Positions 15,116 to 23,259 are shown, counted from the stretch's first letter. The stretch is DNA of 41,169 nt from Rhodospirillaceae bacterium (GCA_009772935.1 WOUR01000046.1:1-41169), one strand, 5' to 3'. Numbers and translations: made by a program. The notes: generated from the sequence alone by a model not told the origin.

Positions 15116-15958
15116 ATGGACTACGAGACCCTGCTGACGCAGCTGACCGGCGGCGTGATGACCGTGACGCTCAACCGGCCCGACAAGCTCAACGCCTTCT
15201 CGACCACCATGAGCCGCGAACTCATCAACTTCTTCCAGCGCGTGAACGCGATGGACGAGGTGCGCGCCATCGTCGTTACCGGCGCGGGTCGCGCGTTCTG
15301 TGCCGGCGCCGACATCTCGGGCGGCACATCGGCCTTCCGGGTGTGGAACGACGGCAGCAAGCCGGAGAAGCGCGAAGCCAGCGATTCGATCACGCTGGCG
15401 ATCTTCAACTGCCTGAAGCCGATCGTGGCGGCGATCAACGGCGCCGCCGTCGGCGTCGGCATCACCATGTGCCTGCCGATGGACATCCGCATGATGTCGA
15501 GCACGGCCCGCATCGGCTTCGTCTTCAACAAGCGCGGCATGGCGATGGAGGCTGGAAGCTGCTGGTTCCTGCCGCGCCTCGTGGGCATGCAGCAGGCGCA
15601 GGAATGGGTCATGACCGCCGAGCTGTTCGGGGCGGACGAGGCGCTCAAGGGTGGCCTCGTGCGGTCCGTCCATGCGCCGGAGGAGCTGCTGCCGGCGGCG
15701 CAGGCGCTGGCCGCGAAGTTCGCCGCCTCGACGTCCTCCGCCGTGGCGGCGGCGGTCAACCGCCGGCTGATGTGGAGCATGTGGGGCGCACAGGATCCGC
15801 TCGACCTGCAATGCGTCGGCCATCTCGCGGCCGGCGCCGATGCGCAGGAGGGCATCAAGTCGTTCTTCGAGAAGCGTGCTCCGAACTTCCCGCTCAAGCC
15901 CTCGAAGGACATGCCGCCCTTCGGGCCCTGGGCTCAGCCCGCCGGCGGCAGCAGGTAG
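15116..15958 (+). CDS. Crotonase-superfamily protein (enoyl-CoA hydratase-like)
   Basis: This 280-residue crotonase has VTLNRPDKLNAFSTTM, FCAGADISGGTS and NGAAVGVGITMCLPMDIRM. The first catalytic Glu position is replaced (GITMCL), while a Glu is present at the second (RGMAMEAGSCWFLP). It therefore keeps one of the two usual acids, as several isomerases and hydrolases of the superfamily do. The C-terminus FFEKRAPNFPLKPSKDMPPF extends beyond the usual end by about 20 residues. ATG 15116 is preceded by GGGAGGGAATTCTGGCC, a good ribosome-binding site; the frame upstream of it is a shadow of the divergent gene. Its 3' end overlaps the convergent SDR by 25 bp. Confidence 0.86.
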   Translation: MDYETLLTQLTGGVMTVTLNRPDKLNAFSTTMSRELINFFQRVNAMDEVRAIVVTGAGRAFCAGADISGGTSAFRVWNDGSKPEKREASDSITLAIFNCLKPIVAAINGAAVGVGITMCLPMDIRMMSSTARIGFVFNKRGMAMEAGSCWFLPRLVGMQQAQEWVMTAELFGADEALKGGLVRSVHAPEELLPAAQALAAKFAASTSSAVAAAVNRRLMWSMWGAQDPLDLQCVGHLAAGADAQEGIKSFFEKRAPNFPLKPSKDMPPFGPWAQPAGGSR

Positions 15959-16641
15959 ACGCCGGGCTCGGCCGACAGGTTCTGCTTGAGCCGTCGGCTG
16001 ACCTCGTCGGCCAGGATCTCGGACTTGCCGGCCTCCAGGGCCTCGAGTACCTGCCGCGCCACGTCCTCCGGCTTCGACTTCGGCGCCGCCACCTCCCGCA
16101 CCATGTCGGTGTCCATGTAGCCGACATGCAGCGCCAGGACCTGCGTGCCCTGGCCCCGCAGCTCGTTGCGCAGGCCGTTGCTGAAAGACCAGGCCGCCGC
16201 CTTGGAGGCGGAGTAGGTCGAGGAGGACGGGAACGCCACCCAGCTCAGCGCCGAGAGCACGTTCACGATCGCGCCGCCACCGTTGCGCGCGAGGATGGGC
16301 GCGAAGGCCCGGCTGACGTGCACCGGCCCGAAGAAGTTGGTTTCGAGTTCGGCGCGCACGGCTTCGACACCCTTCTCGCCGAGAAAGCCAGAGCCCCGGA
16401 TGATACCGGCATTGTTGATTACCAGGGTGACGTCGCCCAGCTCGGCCGCAGTCGCCGCGACCTGGTCGGGGTCGGTGACATCCAGGCGCACCGGCTGGAC
16501 GCCCGGTTGCCTGACCGTGGCGGGATCGCGCGCCGCCGCATAGACCTTGCTTGCGCCGGCGGCGAGCAGCGCCTGGGTGAAGGCAAGGCCGAGGCCGCGA
16601 TTGGCGCCGGTCACGAGGGCAACTGAGTTTTGGATTTCCAC
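15934..16641 (-). CDS. Short-chain dehydrogenase/reductase, TetR-regulated
   Basis: This classical SDR of 235 residues has the NAD(P) motif LVTGANRGLGLAF, NNAGI, and the catalytic Ser-Tyr-Lys set in NVLSALSW and YSASKAA. The family oxidises or reduces alcohols and carbonyls in the cytoplasm; the substrate is unknown. I chose GTG 16641 (VEIQNSVALVTG) because GGAGA lies just upstream at the right distance. The frame stays open to a TTG at 16662, but that would start inside the operator. An 18-bp palindrome (16661-16678) lies 20 bp upstream and is shared with the tetR gene that precedes it. This is strong evidence that the TetR controls both. The last 25 bp overlap the convergent crotonase. Confidence 0.86.
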   Translation of the reverse strand: MEIQNSVALVTGANRGLGLAFTQALLAAGASKVYAAARDPATVRQPGVQPVRLDVTDPDQVAATAAELGDVTLVINNAGIIRGSGFLGEKGVEAVRAELETNFFGPVHVSRAFAPILARNGGGAIVNVLSALSWVAFPSSSTYSASKAAAWSFSNGLRNELRGQGTQVLALHVGYMDTDMVREVAAPKSKPEDVARQVLEALEAGKSEILADEVSRRLKQNLSAEPGVYLLPPAG

Positions 16642-16660
16642 GACACGTCTCCGATTGGTC

Positions 16661-16678
16661 AAGATGACCGGTCGTCTT
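16661..16678. promoter_or_regulatory. Putative TetR operator upstream of the SDR gene
   Basis: AAGATGACCGGTCGTCTT is an 18-bp near-perfect palindrome with one mismatched pair, centred on GACCGGTC. It lies 20 bp before the SDR start codon. A variant sits just upstream of the tetR gene at 17312-17329 (15 of the 16 bases ATGACCGGTCGkCTTG shared). Two matching palindromes in front of a regulator and its neighbour are the usual layout for local TetR control. Confidence 0.8.
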
Positions 16679-16722
16679 GATTTGGGTTGTCGAGATCGAC
16701 TCTTCGAGCGAGTTTTCCTGCG

Positions 16723-17304
16723 TCAGGTCAGAATTTTGTTGAAGGCCACCTTCATGAAGGCGTCGAGCGGCGCCGCGCTCCGGTCGACCCGGGAGCGCAG
16801 GACGGCGCCCTCCCACGCGTTGAGCAGGAAGGCCGCCAGCGTGGCGGCCGGCAGCTCCCGGCCGACATCGCCCGACTCCTGCGCCTCGGTGATCACGCGG
16901 GCAATATCCTTGGTCCAGTTGGCGAACGCATCGACCAGCGCCTGCCGGATGTCGGGGCTCTGACTCGACAGCTCGGCACTGAAATTGCCGAGCAGGCAGC
17001 CGCGGCTGAAGCCGCTCGCCGGTCCCAGCTGGTTCAGCGACTTGAAGTAGGCCTTCAGCCGGGTGAGCGGCGCGCCCGACCCGTCGACGAGCGCCCGCCG
17101 GCGTTCCGCCCCCTTTGCCACATACTCCGCGACCACCTCGACACCGAGCGCGTCCTTGCTCGCGAAGTGATTGTAGAAGGATCCCTTGGGAACCTTGGCG
17201 GCGTCGGTGATGTCCTGCACGCCGGTTGCGTTGAACCCGTCCCTGTGCAGGGTCTCGAAGGCGGCGGCGAGCAGCCGTTCCCGGACGTTGGTCTTTTGGG
17301 CCAT
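16723..17304 (-). CDS. TetR/AcrR-family transcriptional repressor (controls adjacent SDR)
   Basis: This 193-residue regulator starts at ATG 17304 (MAQKTNVRERLL). The N-terminal helix-turn-helix is readable as GVQDITDAAKVPKGSFYNHFASKDAL at residues 26-51. The C-terminal ligand domain contains GFSRGCLLGNFSAEL, the hallmark of TetR proteins of the C-terminal 'YcdC/AcrR-like' type that have a Cys in CLLGN, close to NemR-like electrophile sensors. It would repress itself and the downstream SDR through the GACCGGTC palindromes at 17312-17329 and 16661-16678. A Cys-based or small-electrophile signal is possible but inferred. The 81-bp gap to the SDR has its own operator. Confidence 0.86.
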   Translation of the reverse strand: MAQKTNVRERLLAAAFETLHRDGFNATGVQDITDAAKVPKGSFYNHFASKDALGVEVVAEYVAKGAERRRALVDGSGAPLTRLKAYFKSLNQLGPASGFSRGCLLGNFSAELSSQSPDIRQALVDAFANWTKDIARVITEAQESGDVGRELPAATLAAFLLNAWEGAVLRSRVDRSAAPLDAFMKVAFNKILT

Positions 17305-17311
17305 GCGATTC

Positions 17312-17329
17312 GATATGACCGGTCGGCTT
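17312..17329. promoter_or_regulatory. Putative autoregulatory TetR operator
   Basis: GATATGACCGGTCGGCTT holds the same GACCGGTC core as the site at 16661-16678 and lies 8 bp upstream of the tetR start at 17304, where it would overlap the promoter. The flanks are less symmetric than in the SDR site, which may mean weaker binding. Confidence 0.75.
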
Positions 17330-17335
17330 GCCATT

Positions 17336-17872
17336 TCAAGAGCGCAGCGAAGCCACCAGGGCACGAGCGATGAAAGAAGGCGACTTCTTCCCGGCGCGAT
17401 ACCAGGTCGGAGTCCAGTTCATCGCCCCAAGTAGCTGCAATCGCCATAGGGTACGGTCACTCCCGGCTGCCAGCGGCAGGGCAGCCACCAGTTCGACGAA
17501 GCGCCGTTCGTAGCCGTCGCGCATCGCGACCAGCCGTCGGCGCAGCTTTGCATCGAGTTGGCCGAGATCGGCCGTCATGACCGCCGCGTGTGCGCGGTCG
17601 GCAAGCAGCGACTCCAGATGCGCCACGCAGGCGGCTTCCAGGCGGTCCCAGGGCTCCTGAACCCCGCGCAGGGCGGAATCGACCGCACTGCCGATCTCCG
17701 CCACCCCGCGCTCGTACACCGCCGCGATCAGGTCGTTCTTCGAGGGGAAGTGATAGTACATCGAGCCCGCGAGCATGCCCGCCGCGCCCGCGATGTCGCG
17801 CATCGAGGTGGCGCCGAAGCCGCCGCGGGCGAACAGGCGGGCGGAGACGGCCATCAGGGTGTCTCGGGACAT
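17336..17872 (-). CDS. TetR/AcrR-family repressor, divergent from the P450 operon
   Basis: This 178-residue regulator has helix-turn-helix SMRDIAGAAGMLAGSMYYHF near residues 22-42 and a helical C-terminal ligand-binding domain with LLGAMNWTPTWYRAG near its end, a pattern seen in TetR proteins that control acyl-CoA or fatty-acid genes. ATG 17872 is preceded by AGAAGGATCC; a TTG at 17887 is a poorer start and falls in the operator. It is divergent from the cytochrome P450 gene, and a perfect palindrome (17887-17904) lies between them. It therefore most likely represses both itself and the P450-thiolase-oxidoreductase operon. The inducer is not known; a CoA thioester is a reasonable guess. Confidence 0.85.
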   Translation of the reverse strand: MSRDTLMAVSARLFARGGFGATSMRDIAGAAGMLAGSMYYHFPSKNDLIAAVYERGVAEIGSAVDSALRGVQEPWDRLEAACVAHLESLLADRAHAAVMTADLGQLDAKLRRRLVAMRDGYERRFVELVAALPLAAGSDRTLWRLQLLGAMNWTPTWYRAGKKSPSFIARALVASLRS

Positions 17873-17886
17873 GGATCCTTCTACCA

Positions 17887-17904
17887 ACCAAACACTTGTT
17901 TGGT
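17887..17904. promoter_or_regulatory. Perfect palindromic TetR operator in the tetR-P450 divergent promoter
   Basis: ACCAAACACTTGTTTGGT has perfect 8-bp arms (ACCAAACA/TGTTTGGT) around CT. It sits 15 bp from the tetR start and 27 bp from the P450 GTG, in an AT-rich island of an otherwise GC-rich region. The position and symmetry are those of a dimeric TetR-family site controlling both directions. Confidence 0.85.
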
Positions 17905-17930
17905 AAACTACACAACGCTAGCCTCGTCGC

Positions 17931-19151
17931 GTGACCTACGTCTTCGATCTCGGCAATCCCGCGACCAACGCCGATCCGTTTCCGGAGTTCGCACGCCTGC
18001 GCGCCGAGGATCCCGTCCACTGGTCGCCGGCCATGAAGGCATGGATCATCACGCGCCATGCCGACGTGAAGCAGGTGGCGCTCAACAAGCGGATCTCGGC
18101 CGATCGGCTGACGCCCTTCTTCAGGACCAATCCCGAGTACCGGCGGGGCTCTATCGACAGCCTGGTCCGCTATCTCAACCACTGGATGGTGTTCCGCGAT
18201 CCGCCAGACCACACGCGGCTGCGGCGGCTGTTCAACAAGGCCTTCACGCCGACCTCGGTCTCCAACCTGCGACCCGCCATCGAGGACGTCGTCGCCCAGC
18301 TGATCGACCGCATGGAAGCCAGGGCCCGGCGCGGCGAGACCGTCGACTACATCGCCGATTTTGCCTATCCGCTGCCGGCCTCCGTGATCATGGACCTCTT
18401 GGGCGTGCCGCGCGCGGACCTCGAAAGGGTCAAGCTCTGGTCCGACGACATCGCCCTGTTCATCGGCACGGCCCAGGTCGCCGGCAACAAGTACCTTCGC
18501 GCCGAGTCCGGCGCCAAGGCCATGTCGGACTATTTCCGCGGCCTCGTCGAGGCCCGTACCGCCGAGCCGACCGACGACATGATCAGCCATCTCGTGCTGG
18601 CGCGCGATGATCGCGATGCGCTCACGACCGACGAGATCATCGGCACCTGCATCCTGCTCCTGTTCGCCGGTCACGAAACGACCACCAACCTGATCGGCAA
18701 CGGCTTCCTCTACTCGATGCGACATCGCGAGCAGTGGGAGCGCCTGGTCGCCGATCCGTCCCTGGCCGCGAGCGCGATCGAGGAATACCTACGCTACGAC
18801 GGCCCCTCGGGCGCCCTCGCGCGTGTCGCCGCTGCGGACCTCGAGATGGGCGGCAAGACGATTCGCGAAGGCCAACGCCTCTTCGCCTTCATGAACTCGG
18901 CCAACCGCGATCCCGAGGCCTTCGCCGATCCCGACCGGTTCGACATCGGCCGCGAGCCGAACGCCCACCTCACCTTCGGTCACGGCATCCATTTCTGCCT
19001 GGGCGCACCGCTCGCCCGCCTGGAGGCGCAGATTGCGGCGACCCGGCTCGCGGAACGACTGCCCGGCATCCGGCTTTCGGGCGGCGAGCCGGAATGGCAC
19101 GATTCGCTTATCCTGCGCGGCGTCAAACGACTGCCGGTGCAGCTCGGCTAG
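17931..19151 (+). CDS. Cytochrome P450 (bacterial class I type)
   Basis: This 406-residue soluble P450 has all core motifs: I-helix FAGHETTTNL (oxygen activation), EEYLRYDG (ExxR), and the heme loop FGHGIHFCLG with the axial thiolate at Cys356. It needs ferredoxin and ferredoxin reductase partners, which are not in the window. The start is GTG 17931 (MTYVFDLGNP); the preceding divergent promoter carries the TetR palindrome. A thiolase starts 13 bp and a quinone-oxidoreductase-like gene about 1.2 kb downstream on the same strand, so the three form an operon. With CoA enzymes next to it, the likely substrate is an alicyclic, terpenoid, sterol-like or fatty compound, but the CYP family cannot be assigned by eye. 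Confidence 0.92.
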   Translation: MTYVFDLGNPATNADPFPEFARLRAEDPVHWSPAMKAWIITRHADVKQVALNKRISADRLTPFFRTNPEYRRGSIDSLVRYLNHWMVFRDPPDHTRLRRLFNKAFTPTSVSNLRPAIEDVVAQLIDRMEARARRGETVDYIADFAYPLPASVIMDLLGVPRADLERVKLWSDDIALFIGTAQVAGNKYLRAESGAKAMSDYFRGLVEARTAEPTDDMISHLVLARDDRDALTTDEIIGTCILLLFAGHETTTNLIGNGFLYSMRHREQWERLVADPSLAASAIEEYLRYDGPSGALARVAAADLEMGGKTIREGQRLFAFMNSANRDPEAFADPDRFDIGREPNAHLTFGHGIHFCLGAPLARLEAQIAATRLAERLPGIRLSGGEPEWHDSLILRGVKRLPVQLG

Positions 19152-19163
19152 GGAGACGATCGC

Positions 19164-20366
19164 ATGGCCTCTGGGATCCGCGACAAAGTCGCCATCGTCG
19201 GCATGGGGTGCACGCGCTTCGGCGAGCACTGGGACAAGGGCGCCGAGGAGTTGATGGTCGGCGCCTTCGAGGAGGCGATCGCCGATGCCGGCATCGAGCG
19301 CAAGCAAATCGACGCCGCCTGGCTTTCGACGTGCCTGGACGAGGTCCATGTCGGCAAGTCGGGCCTGCCACTCTCCGAGACGCTGCGCTTCGACTACATT
19401 CCCGTGAGCCGAGTCGAAAACTACTGCGCTTCCGGTTCCGATGCCTTCCGCTCGGCCGTGTATGCCGTTGCGGCCGGCGCGTGCGACATGGCCCTGGCGC
19501 TGGGCGTCGAAAAGCTGAAGGACACCGGCTTCGGCGGCCTGCCCGGCCTCAATGCAGGGTCGAGCGCACCGTTGTGGTGGTCGAACCTCACGGCCCCCGG
19601 CAGCTTCGCCCAGCTCGCTTCGGCCTATCGCGCCAAGCACGGCATCGGCCGGGACGACCTCAAGCGGGCCATGGCCCACATCTCGGTCAAGAGCCATGCC
19701 AATGGCGTCAGAAATCCCAAGGCTCACCTGCAGCGGGCGATCACCGAAGCCGACGTGCTGAACGCGCCGCTGATTGCCGATCCACTGGGCCTCTACGATT
19801 GCTGCGGCGTGAGCGACGGCGCCGCCGCAGCCATCGTCACCACCCCCGAGATCGCGCGCAGCCTCGGCAAGAAGAACATCGTCTCGGTCAAGGCGCTCCA
19901 GATCGCGGGGTCCAACGGCATCGAGGAGCAGCACAACACCTGGGACGGAAGCTACTTCGCCACGGCCCGCGTCGCCGCCCAGCGCGCCTACCGCGAGGCC
20001 GGCATCGACCGGCCGCGCGAGCAGCTCAGCCTCGTGGAATGCCACGACTGCTTTTCCGTCACCGAACTGGTGACACTGGAAGACCTGTTCATCTCGCCGG
20101 AAGGCGGCGCGGTGAGGGACGTGCTCGACGGCTTCTACGATTCGGACGGCAAGGTGCCGTGCCAGATCGACGGCGGCCTGAAATGCTTCGGCCATCCGAT
20201 CGGTGCCTCCGGCATCCGCATGATCTACGAGATGTATCTCCAGCTACAGGGCCGCGCCGGTGCCCGACAGCGTCCCGACGTCCGCCTCGGCCTTACCCAC
20301 AACCTGGGCGGCTTCCCCGCGCGCAACGTCTGTTCCGTTGCCATCGTCGGCGCCCTAGGCGCCTGA
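19164..20366 (+). CDS. Thiolase-family protein (SCP-x/acetyl-CoA acetyltransferase type)
   Basis: This 400-residue thiolase-fold enzyme has nucleophilic Cys88 in VENYCASGSDAF. It also has the VECHDCFSVTEL segment of SCP-x type thiolases and LKCFGHPIGASGIRM with the catalytic His. The C-terminal THNLGGFPARNVCSV replaces the CxG motif of classical biosynthetic thiolases. Members cleave beta-ketoacyl-CoAs, often of branched or ring-derived acids; some act with a small DUF35 OB-fold partner, which is absent here. ATG 19164 follows GGGAGACGATCGC. It is the middle gene of the TetR-controlled operon, between the P450 and the oxidoreductase, which suggests a catabolic route in which oxidation precedes thiolytic cleavage. 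Confidence 0.88.
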   Translation: MASGIRDKVAIVGMGCTRFGEHWDKGAEELMVGAFEEAIADAGIERKQIDAAWLSTCLDEVHVGKSGLPLSETLRFDYIPVSRVENYCASGSDAFRSAVYAVAAGACDMALALGVEKLKDTGFGGLPGLNAGSSAPLWWSNLTAPGSFAQLASAYRAKHGIGRDDLKRAMAHISVKSHANGVRNPKAHLQRAITEADVLNAPLIADPLGLYDCCGVSDGAAAAIVTTPEIARSLGKKNIVSVKALQIAGSNGIEEQHNTWDGSYFATARVAAQRAYREAGIDRPREQLSLVECHDCFSVTELVTLEDLFISPEGGAVRDVLDGFYDSDGKVPCQIDGGLKCFGHPIGASGIRMIYEMYLQLQGRAGARQRPDVRLGLTHNLGGFPARNVCSVAIVGALGA

Positions 20367-20379
20367 TAGAAAGCACCTC

Positions 20380-21399
20380 ATGAAGGCCATGATCTGCCGC
20401 CAGTGGGGCGGTCCCGAAGACCTGCGTCTCGAAGACGTCGAATCGCCGCCGCTGAAGACCGGCCAGGTGCGCATCCGCATCCGCGCGGCGGGCGTCAGCT
20501 TCGCCACGACTCTCGTCATCGCCGGCAAGTACCAGCGGCGACCGCCCTTCCCCTTCGCGCCCGGCACCGAAGCGTCCGGCGTCGTCACCGAAGTCGATCC
20601 CGCCTGCACGCGGGTCAAGGTCGGTGACGAGGTCGTGGCCGTGCTCGACTGGGGTGGTCTCGCCGAGGAAGTCGTGGCCCATGAGGTCAATGTCTTCCCC
20701 AAGCCCAGCACCGTGGGCTTCGTCGAAGCGATCCAGCTCGCCATCTCCTATCCGACCTCGGCCGGCGCGCTCACGTGGCCCGAGGCGCTCGACGTGCAGC
20801 CGGGACACACGTTGCTGGTCCATGCGGCGGCCGGCGGCGTCGGCATGGCAGCGGTCGAGATCGGCAAGATCCTCGGCGCCACGGTGATCGCCACCGCGGG
20901 CGGCGCGCGCAAGACGGCATTCGCCAAGGCGCACGGCGCCGACCACGTGATCGACTACAGCGCGACCGACTTCCGGGAAGAAGTGCTGAAGCTCACGGGC
21001 GGCCGCGGCATCGACCGGGTCTACGATCCGGTCGGCGGCGACGTGTTCACCCAATCGCTGCGCTGCATGGCCGTGGGCGGCCGTATCTGTCCCATCGGCT
21101 TCGCCAGCGGAACGATCCCGCAGGTCCCGGCCAACATCCTGCTGGTGAAGACCCTGGCCGTGATGGGCTTCAACTACGGCTACTATGTCGGCTGGAGCCC
21201 GCACGATGCGCGCTTCGAGGAGGCGGCGCGCACCTTCGCGCTGGCGGAGCGCATCCGCGGCTGGTGCGAACAGGGTCTCTGCCGCCCGCACGTCGACAGG
21301 ACCTTCGCCCTCCCCGACGCCGCGCAGGCGATGCGCGCGCTCCTCGAGCGCAGCGTCACCGGCCGCGTGGCCATCGTGATGGGCGGGCCGACCGGCTAG
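20380..21399 (+). CDS. Zinc-independent MDR oxidoreductase (NADPH:quinone oxidoreductase-like)
   Basis: This 339-residue medium-chain reductase lacks the zinc ligands of alcohol dehydrogenases. It shows PFAPGTEASGVV near residues 60-70 and the nucleotide-binding loop LVHAAAGGVGMAAVEIGK, followed by ATVIATAGGARKTAFAKAHGADHVIDY. Such QOR-type enzymes reduce quinones or alpha,beta-unsaturated carbonyls, including enoyl-CoAs, with NADPH. It is 13 bp after the thiolase stop and is the last gene of the P450 operon, so an enoyl or enone reduction step is plausible. The stop overlaps that of the convergent lipoprotein gene by 4 bp. Confidence 0.88.
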   Translation: MKAMICRQWGGPEDLRLEDVESPPLKTGQVRIRIRAAGVSFATTLVIAGKYQRRPPFPFAPGTEASGVVTEVDPACTRVKVGDEVVAVLDWGGLAEEVVAHEVNVFPKPSTVGFVEAIQLAISYPTSAGALTWPEALDVQPGHTLLVHAAAGGVGMAAVEIGKILGATVIATAGGARKTAFAKAHGADHVIDYSATDFREEVLKLTGGRGIDRVYDPVGGDVFTQSLRCMAVGGRICPIGFASGTIPQVPANILLVKTLAVMGFNYGYYVGWSPHDARFEEAARTFALAERIRGWCEQGLCRPHVDRTFALPDAAQAMRALLERSVTGRVAIVMGGPTG

Positions 21400-22244
21400 A
21401 TCAGGCCCGGCGCCTTGGTGCCGGTGCCGCTCGGCAGGTCGGTGAAGTCCATGCAGTAACCCTTGAGGGGCCGCGGCACCTTGCTGACGAAGAGGTCATA
21501 GGGAATGGCCTCCGCGAGCACTGCGGCGGCCGTGTTGATCTGCCCACGCAGGAGTGCCGCGTTGTTGGCCGCCATCTGCACGAAATCGTAGGGCTGGCCG
21601 CAGTATGTCCAGGTGGCCTTGTGCAGCATCTGCTTGCGATCGGGCGACTGGACCTGGGCCGTGACCTGGGCGACGAGCGCGATCTTCGGGTTGACGTGCG
21701 CCTGATGGAAGATTGCGAGCCTGTACTCGACGGCGATGATGTGCGACGGCGGGGCGCCCGCCGAGACATTGGTCGCGCTTTGCTGGGCCGCCGTGGAAGC
21801 GCCCGACGTCATGCTGGAGACCACGATGTCGCCGGCGATCGTGGAGGACGCCAGACGCGCCCGCAGATCCTCTGCGAAGTCGGTATCCTGCATGGCGAGG
21901 CGCAGTTCGGCGCGCGTCGTGTCGACCACTTCTTCCGACTGGGCTTCTGAAGCGCCCTTCGCGCCGCCGACCGCTGCGCCTACCGGCGCCAGGAGCAGGC
22001 CGAGCAGGGTGCCGCTGCTCGTCATCGTGGCGACCCCTTGAGCCGCGCCTCGCTGGCCGCCTTCGGTACTGCCCCGGGCGCCGATCTGCGACGTGTCGGA
22101 GTTCTTGATCCCGGAGACGTCGCCGGAAATCGACGTGATGGTCCGTCGGGTACTGTCCGGTATCGGGGTTACAGGGGATTGGGCACAGGCCGAAACGAAG
22201 ACGCAGACAAGACTCGCAACCGCGAAAACACGCGCAACCGCCAT
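21396..22244 (-). CDS. Exported lipoprotein with internal Gly/Ala-rich segment, unknown function
   Basis: This 282-residue protein has a type II signal peptide with lipobox VSAC (Cys20 from ATG 22244, which follows GGGGGAGAGACTATCG). Residues 75-105 form a glycine/alanine-rich hydrophobic hairpin-like stretch (LLGLLLAPVGAAVGGAKG), which could be membrane-inserting. The rest is soluble, with two Cys near the C-terminus (TYCGQP, KGYCMDF) that could form a disulfide. I do not recognise the family. The frame extends upstream to 22274 but the later ATG gives a proper signal peptide. The gene is monocistronic, and the 130-bp upstream gap to the crotonase end holds no visible gene. Confidence 0.68.
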   Translation of the reverse strand: MAVARVFAVASLVCVFVSACAQSPVTPIPDSTRRTITSISGDVSGIKNSDTSQIGARGSTEGGQRGAAQGVATMTSSGTLLGLLLAPVGAAVGGAKGASEAQSEEVVDTTRAELRLAMQDTDFAEDLRARLASSTIAGDIVVSSMTSGASTAAQQSATNVSAGAPPSHIIAVEYRLAIFHQAHVNPKIALVAQVTAQVQSPDRKQMLHKATWTYCGQPYDFVQMAANNAALLRGQINTAAAVLAEAIPYDLFVSKVPRPLKGYCMDFTDLPSGTGTKAPGLI

Positions 22245-22374
22245 CGATAGTCTCTCCCCCAAGCTCGCAACCAATGGAGACGATCGGCCTGTTTGCTGTC
22301 AACAACCCAAACTTGCAGACCTGACCGCGGCGTCACGCACCACACACGCATCCGATTTAGCAGATCTGCATTCC

Positions 22375-23205
22375 TTACCGGCCGGCGAAGTGCGGCTCGC
22401 GCTTTTCCAGGAAGGCCCTGATGCCCTCCTTCATGTCTTCGGTCTGCATCAGCGGCAGAAGCTGCAGGAAGACGTGATGGACGTGCTCGTTGAAGGGCTC
22501 GTTCCAGGCCATGCGCATCATCCGCTTGGCCGCCTGGATGGCGAGCGGCGCATTGGCAGCGATTTCCAGCGCCAGTTCACGGGCGGCGCTCAGGACGTCC
22601 GCGTCCGGCACGACCTTGTTCACCAGGCCGATCTCCAGCGATTGCGCGGCGTTCAACGTCCGCCCGGTGAAGATCAGCTCTGAAGCCTTCGCCCAGCCCA
22701 GCATGCGCGGCAGATACCAGGTGCCGCCGGATTCCGGCAGGACACCGCGCTTGGCATAGGAGGCAGCGAGCTTGGCCGACTGCGCCATCACCCTTATGTC
22801 GGCGCCCAGCGCCAGGTCGAGGCCGTAGCCGGCCGCCGACCCGTTGAGGGCGCAGATCACCGGCTTGTCCATCGCGTGCAGGACGGGCGGCGGCGTGTTG
22901 CGCAGGTCGATGTTGGTCGGCGTCGCGCCCGACCCGACGCTCAGATTGTCGGTGCCCTTGTTCTGCGCCTCGAGGTTCAGGCCGGCGCAAAAGGCGCGGC
23001 CCATCCCCGTCAGGATCACCACGCGCACGGCACGGTCCTCGCTCGCCCTGACCAGCGCATCGGTCAGCTGTCTCAGCATCGGACCGGAAATTGTGTTCAT
23101 GCGCTGCGGTGCATTGAGCGTGATCGTCGCGATCGCGCCGTCGACGGCGTAGAGCAGCTCCTCCGGCATGACCGAAGCTGTGGGTGCGGCCGCAAACTGG
23201 CTCAT
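22375..23205 (-). CDS. Enoyl-CoA hydratase (crotonase family)
   Basis: This 276-residue crotonase has ITLNAPQRMNTISGPM, FCAGLNLEAQNKG and NGSAAGYGLDLALGADIRV. The second catalytic Glu is kept in RGVLPESGGTWYLPR, and the first is Asp (GLDLAL). This is the most hydratase-like active site of the three crotonases in the window. A 40-residue segment with Thr/Asn/Pro (GSGATPTNIDLRNTPPPVL) precedes the helix that packs on the CoA. The C-terminus AFLEKREPHFAGR is typical. It starts at ATG 23205 and is divergent, by 54 bp, from threonine aldolase. Confidence 0.87.
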   Translation of the reverse strand: MSQFAAAPTASVMPEELLYAVDGAIATITLNAPQRMNTISGPMLRQLTDALVRASEDRAVRVVILTGMGRAFCAGLNLEAQNKGTDNLSVGSGATPTNIDLRNTPPPVLHAMDKPVICALNGSAAGYGLDLALGADIRVMAQSAKLAASYAKRGVLPESGGTWYLPRMLGWAKASELIFTGRTLNAAQSLEIGLVNKVVPDADVLSAARELALEIAANAPLAIQAAKRMMRMAWNEPFNEHVHHVFLQLLPLMQTEDMKEGIRAFLEKREPHFAGR

Positions 23206-23259
23206 GTTTCCTCCTTCTGGCGATTGCCGTTATGGTGGCGCAGGAGATCACGACACGCC

